Shown here in pieces: positions 1 through 11,293 of a stretch of DNA of 64,000 nt (within the stretch, counting starts at the first letter, position 1; each line of letters starts with the position of its first letter). Where the stretch lies: the NCBI GenBank assembly GCA_019188255.1, contig JAETXT010000005.1, positions 4,960,001-5,024,000 of the forward strand. Reading direction: 5' to 3'. The notes below the pieces were generated by a model. It searched no databases, was not told the DNA's origin, and saw only the letters and a program-made list of their open reading frames with translations. The translations under genes were made by a program, and so were the position numbers. The stretch is from Verticillium longisporum. Its lineage: Eukaryota > Ascomycota > Sordariomycetes > Glomerellales > Plectosphaerellaceae.

Positions 1-1289
1 AGGCGAGCGGCAAGGGATGCTAAGGAGTACGCGACACCCAGAACCATCCCTCTTCTCCAGGGATGCTCCCTTTTTTTCTGGGCCATGCTGACACGTGCTT
101 TTTCTCTCTAGATACCCCCACGAGGTGGTCATCACCGACGCCGTCGAGGAGAACGGCAGCGCCACGCCCTCGGGTGCCGACGAAGACGACTTCTTCTCCT
201 CCTGGGACAAGCCCGCTATCAAGAAGCCGACGCCGCCCATCTCGCGCACGAGCACCCCGCCCGTCATCGGCCGCACCTCGTCTCCGCTGTCGGCCGGCGG
301 CCTCTCCGCGCCCAAGGACATCTCGCGCTCCGCCTCGCCCCTCGCCAAGCCCGACGGCAGCGCCGCTGCCGCCAAGCCAGCCGCCAGCCGCATCACCTCA
401 TCGGCGGCCCTGCGCAAGACGACGACGACGACAAGCGGCCCCCGCAAGGCCAGCGTCCTCGGCGCGAAGAAGGGGCCCAAGCTCGGGGCCAAGAAGGTGA
501 CGGCCGACCTCATCGACTTTGACGAGGCCGAGAAGAAGGCCAAGGAGGAGGCCGAGCGCATCGAGAAGCTGGGCTACGACCCCGAGGCCGAGGAGGAGGC
601 CGAGAAGGCCAAGGTCATCAAGCCGGAGCCCAGCCTCGCCTCGCCCGCCGTGCCCAAGGGCGACTACGGCTCCTCAAGCCACACCCGGCAAAAGTCCGAG
701 ACGGGGCGCCTCGGCATGGGCATGCAGAGGCTCGGCTTCGGCCAGGTCGGCGGCGGCGGCAACAAGGCGGCGCCCGCCAAGAAGGCGGCCGCGGGCTTTG
801 GCTCTGTGGGTCCCATCAAGGCTGCTGCAGAAGGTGAGTCTCCGTTCTCTTTGCGCCTCGGTTCTCGTCACACGCCTTGCCGTCCCACTGTCTCCTCCTT
901 TGTATGTATGCATTGCACACGCGCGCCGCTCACTAACCTGTTCCCTACCAGACCAAGACGAGACGTACGCGCGCAGCAAGTTTGGCGGCCAAAAGGGCAT
1001 CTCCTCGGACGAGTTCTTCGGCAAGGGCTCCTTCGACCCGAACCAGCAGGCCGAGGCCAAGACGCGCCTGCAGGGCTTCGAGGGCGCGTCGGCCATCTCG
1101 TCCAACGCCTACTTTGGCCGCCCCGAGGACGAGCCGGCCGAGGAGTACGGCGACCTCGAGTCGGCGGCCAAGGACTTTGTCCGCAAGTTTGGCATCACGG
1201 CCGGCGACGACCTCGAGAACCTCAGCAACATGGCCGGCGAGGTCGGCGGACGGCTGCAGGGCGCCATTCGCGCGTACCTCGGCAGCTGA
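1..1289 (+). CDS. GLO3: ADP-ribosylation factor GTPase-activating protein Glo3 (5' end outside window)
   Basis: C-terminal part of the Arf-GAP that acts with COPI in Golgi-to-ER retrograde transport. Exons are <1-26, 112-833 and 952-1289; all three join in phase (GA|A and G|AC codons). The first exon fragment reads RRAARDAKE and runs into YPHEVVITD, the segment that follows the zinc-finger GAP domain in Glo3 proteins, so the catalytic domain lies upstream of the window. Next come a Ser/Thr/Pro/Ala-rich linker, a charged Lys/Glu helix (about 510-620) and the C-terminal Glo3 motif with its ISSDEFFG and ISSNAYFG repeats, which in this family contacts coatomer and SNAREs. The stop is TGA at 1287-1289. 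The repeats separate Glo3 from the Gcs1/Age types. I see no lesion in the part present. It is convergent with the nitronate monooxygenase gene. Confidence 0.9.
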
Positions 1290-1867
1290 GCGGTGTTCGC
1301 ACCGCGTGTCTTGTGCGTAGCGGGGGGGCGGGAGAGGAGATGGGTGAAAGTACGGATGCTGGGAAGGAGAGAGAGAGGAGATGAAAAGGGGGGCAGGTGA
1401 AGGCGGGAGGCGCGGCAGCATAGTTCCTTTAATGAGAGACGTGTTTTCTTGTCCCAGACTGGCTTTTCTGGTGGGCTGCGTCCGGGCTGCGCTGAGCTGA
1501 GAGGCAGAAGCTCAAGAAACGGACTACGGCAGCAGTGGTCATGTGGCGGTGCATCAGGCCGAGATGAGAGGACGCACAAACAGAAAAACGAGTCAGGCAT
1601 GGGTCATGAAAACGAGATAGACTATCCTTAAAGCCCAATGTTTGCTTCCACACCCACGTTCGCAGAAGAGACAACAAGCGAAGCAGCAAAGGGAGAATGG
1701 CGATGATTTTTTAAAATTTGTTGTTGATTCATTCGAGTGTACAAGTCTTTACTATGCAGGTCAATCATACCACACGCGCTTCGTCTAGATGCCTCTCTCT
1801 CTCTCTCTCTCTCTCTTGCTCTCCTGCGGTTCATTCGAGCGACACCCTTTCCTTTCCTCTCAGCAGC
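1290..1867. other. Convergent 3' intergenic region with (CT)n tract
   Basis: This stretch lies between the 3' ends of GLO3 and the nitronate monooxygenase gene and presumably holds both 3' UTRs. The only structure I see is a pure CT dinucleotide tract at about 1793-1816. No coding potential is evident. Confidence 0.6.
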
Positions 1868-3257
1868 TTACAGCTTCGCGACGACCATCTGCTTGCCCTT
1901 GTTTATCCACGCAACACCGTCGTTGACGAGCTCGTCGACGACGGCCTTGGCGGGGAGCTGCTTGTTGACGACGGCGGCGGCCTTGCCCATGAGGAAAGGG
2001 CGGCACTGGGCGAGAGGGTCCTCGTCATCATCCTCCTCCGTGTTGGCGGGGGACTGGATGGCGGGGCCCTTGACGGGCTCGCCGGTCATAAACTTCACGA
2101 GGGCGGCCTCGTAGGGGATGGTGCCCTTGGCGGCGAGGTCGCGCATCTCCTGCTGGCGCTCCGTCTCCCAGTTGTTGATGTAGGGGTTGTTGCGGACGCG
2201 CATGGGGCGGCCGGTGAAGATGATGGTCCTGACGTTGTCGTCGTGGCCAGCCGTCTGGACGGCCTCCTTGTGGGCCTTGGGGGCACCGGCCTCGTCGGTG
2301 AGGATGAAACGGGTGCCGACCCAGACGCCGCTGGCGCCGAGCATGAGGGCGGCGGCGAGGGTCTGGCCGTTGTAGATGCCGCCGGCGGCGACGACCTGGA
2401 CGGGGCCGCCGGTGACGGGGACTTGTGGCCCTTGACGAGGTCGACAACGGCGGGGATGAGGACGGTCGTGGGGACGTCACCGGTGTGGCCGCCACCCTCG
2501 CCACCCTGGGCGCAGATGATGTCGACGCCGAGCTCCAGGCACTTCTTGACGTGCTTGGGGTGGCCGATCATGTTCATGTAGACAATGCCGGCGGCGTGGA
2601 GCCTGTCGACGACGTGCTTGGGGGGCACACCAACGGCAGAGACGAAGAGCTTGGCGCCAGACTCGATGATGATGTCAACGAGGCCGTCGAGCTTGCCCTT
2701 GGTGTAGTCGTAGCTGGAGAGAAAGGGTGAGGTTAGCGGGGTGCGCAATGGTTGGGGTGTGGAGAGAGAGGGAGAGAGAGAGAGAGAGAGAGAGCGCCCG
2801 GCACGTGCCAGTGCCAGTGCCAGTGCCAAGCGTCAGCGGCGAAGGAGCATTGCTTACTTGGTCTTGCGCGCGCTGCCACCGACCTGGGGCAGCAGCAGGT
2901 CGACGCCGAAGGGAGCGTTCTTGTCTGTCAGGTGCTCCTTGAGCTCGGCGATCTGGTCCTTGAGCATCTCGGGGTGTAGCCGACACCACCAATGACACCC
3001 ATGCCGCCGGCGTTGGTGACGGCGGCAGCCAGCTTGGGGCCAGCGGCGACGTTCATGCCGGCGAGCAGGATGGGGTGGTTGATCTTGAAAAGATCGGTGA
3101 TGGGGGTGCGGATCTTCTCTGTTGGGGAAGAAATTCATGTCAGCGCGCTGTTCTTCTTGCTCTACATCGCAGGAGGGTTGGAGGCGAAGGGTTTCTGGGC
3201 AATCTTGCCAAACTCGCGCATGTGACAGTGGGTGTGGCACTTACGAGGAGACGCCAT
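1868..3257 (-). CDS. Nitronate monooxygenase (2-nitropropane dioxygenase family), frame broken twice
   Basis: FMN-dependent TIM-barrel enzyme that oxidises alkyl nitronates. Exons read on the minus strand are 3257-3245 (MASP), 3118-2858 and 2713-1868, with good donor and acceptor sites. The protein opens with the FMN-site segment NHPILLAGMNVAAGP and GGMGVIGGVGYTP, and it carries the family motif AQGGEGGGHTGD, whose His is the catalytic base, followed by GGIYNGQTLAAAL and GASGVWVGTRF. Two single-base deficits break the frame: in the GGGG run at 2971-2974 (after GVGYTP) and in the GGGG run at 2417-2420 (after GHKSP). Adding one base at each site makes every exon phase agree and gives about 373 residues, the usual length. 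As written, the product would stop early. Consensus error in G runs is my preferred reading; a pseudogene is the alternative. Confidence 0.85.
2762..2795. repeat. (GA)n microsatellite in intron 2 of the nitronate monooxygenase gene
   Basis: This is a nearly pure GA tract inside the 144-nt intron at 2714-2857. On the coding strand it is (CT)n, so it may act as the polypyrimidine part of the intron. It is followed at about 2807-2827 by a short GTGCCA hexamer repeat. Confidence 0.85.
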
Positions 3258-4138
3258 TGTGTCTGATTTCTGGAGGTGGGGGGCGAGAGATGGGTGATGG
3301 GTATATGGGTATATGGAGGATCAAATAACAAGGATGGCTCTGTGCAATGAAGACAGAGAGGATCGCTGAGAAGAAGGGCGGGTTAAAAATGAAAAAGAGG
3401 TCGTTGTTGGCGGGAAAGAAAGTCGAGGAAGGATCTCGGAGGATGGCTTCTGTTTAAAGGGCGTCACCAGGACGGCGGGCGCGGCACTCGTGTCGAATGA
3501 CGGCCGCGGTCGCTGCTCTGTCCTGATGCATTCCCCCACAGTTGGACCTCAGCCGAGCCGAGGCTCACCTGTGATCTCTGGGGCTATGCCGCAAACAGCA
3601 TGGCGTGAACCCGGTTGAGATCTGGGGAAAGTTGCCGAGGGACGAATGTGCGCGTGGCCTGGATTTGGAGGTTTGGAGGTCTGCAGGTCTCGAGGTCCGG
3701 AGGTCTGGAGGTCTGGAGGGGGCCCCGAGGATCGAACGGCGCGGGGAAACGCAAACGAGACATGATAAACCTTCTTTCGAGGAACATGGCGAGAAGGCAG
3801 TGCTCATGTTGCATCTCTCAAATCAAGCTTCTTCCCCTCCCGTCCCCTCAGACCAGCCAGAGAAAGGCAAAGGCCCATGGTGCTTGACGTCTGGCGTCTG
3901 GCGTCAGGCAGCTGGCACCTGGCAGCTGACACCAGACACGGAAACCCCGAGGATGACTAAGATGCAAGAACTCGTATTGCTGACTATCACGGTTAACAAT
4001 CAATGCAACATGTCCAATTCGATTATCCAATCCCCTTCAGACATCGCAGATTCTCAAGCGAATTGCCGCTGAAAAAAAAAAAAAACAAGCGCTGAGAGGC
4101 AGGTCGAGGTCCATCCCAAGAAGTGAGGGGAGTCGACC
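3258..4138. promoter_or_regulatory. Shared divergent promoter region (nitronate monooxygenase / FOL1)
   Basis: About 0.9 kb separates the start codons of two divergent genes, so it must contain both promoters. Visible structure: a tandem array of 8-9 bp units of the form GGAGGTCT at about 3667-3720, a set of imperfect TCTGGCG/CAGCTG repeats with dyad symmetry at about 3891-3940, and a 13-A run near 4073-4085. I cannot assign factors to these. Short open frames across the region look fortuitous. Confidence 0.5.
3667..3720 (+). repeat. GGAGGTCT-type tandem repeat
   Basis: Six or so imperfect copies of an 8-9 bp purine-rich unit (GGAGGTTT, GGAGGTCT, GCAGGTCT, CGAGGTCC) lie head to tail midway between two divergent genes. 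The composition is strongly strand-asymmetric. Confidence 0.75.
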
Positions 4139-5990
4139 ATGAAATCACTCACCTCTTTTGCCTCCACTCTGCATAGGGGCTGCTCTCAGTCGGCCTCGTT
4201 CCGCCATGTCCGCTGCCCTCACCAGGTGCCCATTGCCGTCTGCCGTCACGCTCCCCGTCGACACCACTTCACCAAGCACGCCTGGCCAGTAGCCGAAAAC
4301 ACGACGACTATCACCACTGCCGCGTTCGGCCCCACCACGAACACGTCGGCGGCGCCCGAGCCCGGCAGGACCAAGCACATCAAGACGAGCAGCCCCGTCA
4401 TGGAGGACGACGGCAGACCCGTCGGCGGCTGCGGCTGCGGCCGTCGCGCCGACACCGGCCCCGCCGAGCCCAAGACCGTCACGGCCTACATTGCCCTCGG
4501 CAGCAACCTCGGCGACCGGATCGGCTGGATCGAGAAGGCCTGCCGCGAGATGGATGCCCGCGGCGTCCGCGTGAAGAGGACCAGCAGCCTGTGGGAGACG
4601 GAGCCCATGTACGTCCTAGAGCAAGATAGATTCGTCAATGGAGCATGTGAGGTTCGTCTGCCTGCTGTCTGGGGAGTGGACCCTGTGTGAAATCGTTCTC
4701 TGTTTGCTCAACTCTGTGAACAGGTCGAGACAAAGCTGGAACCCCTCGCCCTGCTGGACGTCCTGCAGGATATCGAGAGGACGCTGGGTCCACAGAAGTT
4801 CGTCGACAAGGGGCCCCGGAACATCGACCTCGACATTCTTCTGTACGGTGATGAGAAGATCAATCATGACCGTCTCACCGTCCCTCACGTCGGCATTCCC
4901 GAAAGGGAGTTTGTGCTGCGACCACTGGCCGAGTATGTGCTGAACCCTCTGTTGCCCCAACAATGCGTCATTCTCAAGCACGCCTGGAGAAAGACACACC
5001 GGCTGACCACGATCCAGGCTCATTCCCGCCAAACCTCTCTACGCCTCAAACCCCTGGAAGCTCACCCAGGACTACCTCAATGAGCTCACCCCCTCTCATC
5101 CTCCTCTTTCCCCCCTGACGCCCCTCGCACCGGCACCGGCGCCCTTCATCACGGCCCTCACGCCGACCCGCAAAACACATGTCATGGCCATCGTCAACAT
5201 CACCCCCGACTCTTTCTCAGACGGCGGCGTTCACACCTCGGCATCCCTGCCGGACACTCTCCTTGCCGCCCACGCCGCCGGTGCCACCATGATCGACATT
5301 GGCGGCCAGTCCTCAGCCCCGGGTCGCCCCGACGTGTCGGCCGAAGAGGAGATCGCGCGCGTCGTTCCGGCCATCCGTCTCGTCCGCTCGATCCCCGAGC
5401 TCGCCCACCTCCCCATCAGCATCGATACGTACCGCGCCCCCGTCGCCGAGGCTGCCCTCGCCGCTGGCGCCGACTTTGTCAACGACATATCCGCCGGCCA
5501 GCTTGACCGCGACATGCTGCCCCTCGTTGCCCGCGCCGGCGCCACCGTCTGCCTCATGCACATGCGCGGCACCCCACAGACCATGTCTTCTTTGAACGAC
5601 TACCCCGACGGCCTTGTCCCCACCGTCGCCCGCGAGCTCCTTGCGCGCGTCGCCGAGGCCGAGGCCGCCGGTATCCGCCGCTGGCGCATTGTCCTCGACC
5701 CGGGCCTCGGCTTCGCCAAGGTGGGCGAGCAGAACCTCGAGCTCCTGAGCCGCCTGCCCGAGCTGCGGGCCTGGCCCGGTCTCGAGGGCTTTCCCTGGCT
5801 CGTCGGCTCTAGCCGCAAGAGCTTCATCGGCCGCGTCACTGGCGTTCCCAAGGCCGAAGAGCGCATCTGGGGCACCGCCGCCACCGTCGCCGCGGCCGTT
5901 TCTGGCGGCGCCGACGTCGTGCGGGTTCATGACGCTGTCGAGATGTGCCAGGTCGTAAGAATGTCGGATGCCATCTTTCGCAGGAGATGA
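4139..5990 (+). CDS. FOL1: Bifunctional folate synthesis protein: HPPK-dihydropteroate synthase
   Basis: Catalyses two consecutive folate steps: pyrophosphorylation of 6-hydroxymethyl-dihydropterin (HPPK) and condensation with p-aminobenzoate (DHPS, the sulfonamide target). Exons are 4139-4651, 4724-4932 and 5018-5990 (564 aa); all phases match. Residues 1-110 are Ser/Arg/His-rich, start MKSLTSFASTLHRG and resemble a mitochondrial presequence plus linker. HPPK covers about 114-240 with AYIALGSNLGDR and GPRNIDLDILLYG. DHPS covers about 295-564 with VNITPDSFSDGG, IDIGGQSSAPG, the SIDTYRAPVAEAAL strand, LDPGLGFAK, the GSSRKSFIG loop and terminal VRVHDAVEMC. The dihydroneopterin aldolase domain found at the front of many yeast Fol1 proteins is absent, so aldolase must be encoded elsewhere. 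The start could also be an internal Met (M88) if the presequence is not used. Confidence 0.93.
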
Positions 5991-8900
5991 GGTCGCATCT
6001 GCTCAGAGAGAGAGTGCGGCCGACACATGTATCATATAAAGACTTTTATACCTGGTGGTAACAGCTCAGTCAAATACCATTTTAACCGTAACATGGCGGA
6101 CTACTTCGCAACGCCGTCAGGGCAAGCCCTCCTTATCTGTCGAAGGAGCGCCGGGTATAGTTCAAGTCTGAAGCCAGGTCACTCTCAGTTTTGACTCATC
6201 ACAGTACAGGCCACTATCCGGTATTGTCGGCAATGGATCTATTGCGATCCTACACTATGCGTCTCGGACCGCATTGGAGGACTGCGAACTCTTGTATGTC
6301 TCAAAGAATTCCGACCCAAGTCCAGTTCGACGTTCTCGGGTCGAGCATGCTCCGCCTGCCATTGCTGGAATCCGATGAATGTCAGATGGCCATGGCCGCC
6401 CTCGCTCGAAATGAAGGATTGCATAGCGATGCCTGCTGCTGATTTCAAGTTCCAAGAATAAAAAACGGAAGGGGGAAAGGGCATTCGTGCGACGGCGTCC
6501 CAGCAAGATCTTGGTGGCTTTTCCCCGTGCGACTTCATCCCCAAAACCGCAAGATCCTTGCCTGCCGAACTGTACACTGCTCCAACCCGTGAAGGCCACA
6601 TGCTGTGCTGCCGCACTACCGTGTTGCTAGCGCTGCCCCTTGAACGGCCCTCCTTTCGCCGGCTTTCATCATTGGCAGAGTGTCATTCTCGTGGACGGGC
6701 GCGGCGCTTCCTGTACGACAGGCCGCCTTGGTGCCGAAGCACATTCCGGTAGGAACCCGGTCTTGGGCTGTCGCATTATAGGTCTCGACCTGTTAAAGGC
6801 TGAGCATGTCTGTCAGATTGAGTCTTTTGATACTCGGGCATGCCCTACTGATTTTTAAGCTGGAAGATGGCGAGATACGAGATATGCAAAGCATCAAGTT
6901 TCATTACGCGTTTAGTGGAATTCGACAAAACATGTTCGAGAAGGTTGCCAAGTGGCACTTATGGTCCCTCCAGTCCAGATGCACATTGGGCCGTCTCCCG
7001 AGGATCCCACATGGCCGTTGCGAAGGCGACGTCAAGCAGAACAAGTGGGCCTGCGTGGGTTACATTGCTCTACGTGAGTTAGTGAGCCACTGACCCCGTC
7101 ATCATCCAAGCCTCTGAAAATGAGGCGAGTAATGATGAGACCACTGGATACTTTTCGCCCTCCCTCAGCACAGCAGGCAGCCGACGGGAGAGGAGCAAGT
7201 CAGCACCCGACTTGGCTTCGCTGATCAGCTGCTGCAAGGCAGATCGCCCAGACCGACCGGATGTTGGGTGGTTACACAAGCAAGCTCGCTGACAACCTCT
7301 TCTGGTCACCCTCAACGCCCATTCATCGTGGCCTCAAGGCGCGATGGTTCTGTTGGCCTGACGCTGGGATATCGCTCATGGTAAAGGCTTAGCAGAGTCT
7401 CGAGCAGCTGGGACCGGTGAACGAAGGAGAGTCTTGGTATGGCGCCCGGCATCCGTTGCACTTTGCCTACCCCGGCAAGCGATGCACACAACGCTTGCAT
7501 GAGCTCTGGGACATGGAGGTGTGGGAGGGCCATCGCAGCAGCAGCAGCGTGTATTCACATCCACACGCTCGCCACACCGGTTTCGACACGCAAAAAAAGG
7601 ACTCCAGTCAGGGGGCGGGGTCCCTCCGGCAACGCCAGACCGGTGTAGGGCAAAGGTCTTGTTGCCCAGCTCGAAACACTGGCGTCAAGTCCAGGTGAGC
7701 CTTCGATGTTGCCGAGGACTTCGCAGGTGGCATGGGTGGGAGGAGCCGCGAGGCGTTGAGGTGCGTGGTCTCGGGCCCAGTCCCAAATCAAACGCATGTG
7801 CTCGTGTTGTCCTGGTGAGGGCGATGCCTTTCCCCGGCCTGCATTGTTTCTGCTGCGTGGTGCTGGTCTGGCACGGTGCCGCACATGCTGGGATCATGGA
7901 GCCAATCTCAATGCGTAGCGGCTCCCGATCGGACAAGCCACAACGCCATGCTTGTGACGGTTATCGGAAGCACGGCTGGCCATGGCGAGTCGATGAGGCG
8001 TTTTTACCCTGTTCCGAATGTGCCTGTGAAGGCGAGTACGGCCAACCAGTCAGCTTTTGCACGGTCCAGATGGAGGGAGCAGCCCTCCACACCGCCGTCG
8101 ACGGGGTGGGCTCTTGGGGGCGTCTGGCTAGCTTGTCGCCACAGGGTTCTTCCGATTGGGCCACAGAGGCAAGAGGAGATGTAGGCCGTGAGCGACGATG
8201 TCCCGGGCGGTCGGCATGGACGAGTGCCAGTGTCGGTACCCATGTGGACGGAGGATTTGTTGGGTAGATGGCTAATAACGATCCACGTCTGCGTTTCGCA
8301 CTTTCTCACGCGCGATGGCAGCAGGCACACTCGCATCATGATGCTGAAGGCTGGTTGGTCTGCATGCGGTGAGACATATCGAGAGATGGTGGATGGTCAG
8401 TGGGCTGGCCATCTGGCTGAGACAGCAGGATTGGAGAAGACGTAAACGGGTAAGGCTGAGCAATGACGGTTCGTGAAACGGACGCCCGAGGATTGTCGCG
8501 TGCGGAACGATGTTCTGTCAGGCGTGCCACTGACGCAGTCTACTGGGGTCACTGACGAATACAGCACTCGACGTTGAATGGGTCCGTGTGCAGGAGGTCC
8601 GTGTCTGAAAAGAAGGAAAAGCAAGTCGACCGAGCTGTTTCGCCCGACAAAGGTTACAGAGGCGCTGGCTGACTAGACTCGGTGGTGTTGATGCAGGCCA
8701 CGACATCCACGATGCTGCGGTTACTTCCGAGCAGCTAGGTGGAGAAAACCTCAAGTGGTGCGCCGTGTCTGTCGTCGTAGATTCCGACGCGTGACCGGTG
8801 GTCCAGGGAGGATGGAGCTGGACTCTTGGACGACATGGGTTGCATGCGCTGCGAACGAGACGAAATCGGTGGGGGCGATGGCACGTCTTTTGCCAGAGAC

Positions 8901-11293
8901 GAGGCCAGAGACGAGGGTATGGAGGTACGGAAAGGTACTTGGTGGTTCTTCTGAGGTTCCTGACAGCGGGAGAGTCGGGCTGGACCGTCAGCACGAGCCT
9001 CTTCCATTCGGGACGGTATGAGAGGGTTGACGCACACCTCTCATCTATCTCTTGGGCTTCGGTCTGGCTCTACAGTTGGATTCGCCTGCCTACCTACCTT
9101 ATTAGTGACGTTTTTGGCATGCGAGGGACCGAACTGGGCCAGAATTCGTTGAGGATAGGGCCTCACGCTTAAGATCAGGTGCTCCCCTGGTGCATGTGAG
9201 TGTTGTGCACCCTGTTTGTGTGTGGGAAGGCTGGGCAATGTATCTAGCGGCTTGGACCTACCAAGCTACCTAGGTACCTTAGGTAGGTCGGGTAGGTAGC
9301 TAGGTAGGTGAAAGAGAATGGTGGAAGGCCAAAGAAGGTCGAGAGGGCGCGTGTAGACTGACAGTTGGTCAGAAAGGCCTGGTCACGCTGGGCCTGCAGC
9401 TACGGGAAGTAATGGAAGTATTAGGGACGGGCGCGACCACCGAACGGGCAGCCGGAGAAGGCCTAAAATAGCGCTCTTGCGCCTGGCTGCCAGGGCCTAG
9501 CCACCACCCCATCGAACTTTCTAGGCAGGCGTGTCCGCTCTGTAGGGGCATTGACCAAGGTAGGGTAGTCACAGGCCACAGTGCTGTCCCTCTTTCCTGC
9601 GTCGCCTTGTTCTGATCACTTGCTGTGCCTTCTTCCCATCGCCTGGTACACGATGGCTCTTTCTTTCCCAGCTCATGCCTCCTCCCTCCTGGGGATGTTG
9701 CTCCTTCCCTCAAGTGGACCCTTCCCTTTCCCCTTCCTCCTCCTCCACTTATGATCAACCGCTCAGGCAGTCATCGAGTGATGTGAGGGCTCTGAGTCAA
9801 AATGCTCCGAGTCAATCCGGAGCCGCGCCCGGATTTTGACAAGTGCGAAAACCTTAATTGAACATCCTGCAGTCCCGCGCCTATTTCTCCTTTTCAGTAC
9901 TCCGAAGTCATCTGATGAGGCGTGAGTATACGTGAGCAATGTCTTCTGCGTGTTGTGGCTTCTCCCGTAACGTATTGCGGCTTGATTGGACTCAGAGGTC
10001 ACCGGGCACGTTCGGCCAAGGGTCGTTGTCTGACCAGATGGGTGGGTGCTCGCTGCGATGCCTCACCCCCTGTCACGAATGTATGCGACCTGTAGTTGCA
10101 AGCCCTCAGGACAGTTAGCGGGTCTCGCAGCGAGAAACACGCGAGCCAACCCCTAAGCCGTCACCCAGGGAATTATCACTCTTTCAAAACCAGGCTGGAG
10201 CCGACTGGACACAGTGGGGACAGGTGTGTTAACGTGGCTGGCCAAGAGCCCGACTTCCAGTTCGGGGGCTTCACGGCTGAATTCTGCCATCGCTTTCGAG
10301 CAACCACGGAACTGCCTTGATGAATCGCTCCGCAGGAAAAAGGAGAGTTGAAGCCCTTCGGTCGGGCTGCAAGGGAAAGGTCGCATCCGGTATTGGCTGC
10401 GCATACAGTCCCCCTCCCCACGATGGAGGAGGAAGGCCCTCCGCTTCCCTTCTAGCGTCTTCGGGTCCGAAAGCTCGCCTGTCGTGCCCGACGCGAGTCG
10501 TTTTGACTGACCACGCCGCACAGGATGGGACACTCGCCGCAATGACACCATGATCGAAATTCCCAAGTATGTGGGCCGAAGAAACAGAAAATGGCAAAGT
10601 CAGTGGTTCGTTGTTAGGAGAAGAGCAAAACGTTCGTTCCTGGCCCGAGGTCGAAACATACCATACACCGGCACTGCCCTGCTAATGCGCCTCGGTGCGT
10701 GGCTCCTATCCGTTGTCTGCCGACCCATCTTGTTCGTGCTCGTGGTCCACCCACTTGTCACCATCCCTCGTACACCCCCGTTCTCTCCCAGTGCACCGAT
10801 TCCTTGTTCAATCGCACCGACTGTCTGTCCATGTTCAACTACCGAGAATAAGAGGAAGAAAACAGAAACAATAGAAGAGATGGCGACATAGAGTCACACT
10901 GCTTCTGGAAGAGCGAGTGACGGATAAAGAAATATAAAATCAGCGCACCCCGGGTATTCACTCTCTTGATATTCTTCGCTCGTCGTCCCGTTACTTCGTC
11001 TCAGTTTTCGCGTCCAAATTTCCTCTGAAGCCGTTCCTGCCAGCCCACCGTGTCTCGAGACTAAGAAGTTCTTTTCTGCCTTGGTGTCATCCCAGCCAGT
11101 GTTGCGACAGGCCTTTCCCTCCTTTTTCTTCCACCGTGATTTGAACCCACAAGTGACGCCCAAACGCCAGCCATACCCATTCCCATTGTCTTCGTGTGCA
11201 GCATTCGGGCCCTCCAGTCGTCTTGAAGATTGTGCTGATCAACATCTGCCGCTGTCTTGTACTGAAATATGGTATCGTGAGACGACCAGGAGA
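5991..11293. other. Gene-poor interval, about 5.3 kb
   Basis: Between FOL1 and the 3' end of the vib-1-like gene I find no frame with a recognisable domain, biased codon use or a splice-supported extension. Open frames up to about 250 codons exist (for example 7521-8267) but look like random translation. The clearest structure is a TAGGTACCTA-type palindromic cluster at 9257-9309. The last few hundred bases (about 10.9-11.3 kb) probably include the 3' UTR of the minus-strand neighbour. Confidence 0.5.
9257..9309. repeat. TAGGTACCTA palindromic cluster
   Basis: This is a dense run of overlapping TACCTAGGTA, ACCTTAGGT and TAGGTAGG words; the centre is self-complementary. It is one of at least eight such clusters in the window, all outside coding sequence. 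Confidence 0.8.

Noticed and set aside
7521..8267. 248-codon plus-strand frame
   Set aside because: Arg/Ser/Cys-rich translation typical of a shadow frame, no domain and no neighbouring exon evidence.
9257..9309. Palindromic cluster as terminal inverted repeats of a transposon
   Set aside because: No second copy in inverted orientation bounds a transposase frame or target-site duplication; the words occur as compact clusters instead.
11130..11160. Minus-strand GGGTTCAAATC with a 5-bp stem, like a tRNA T-arm
   Set aside because: No matching acceptor stem, D-arm or anticodon arm is found at the right distance upstream on that strand.
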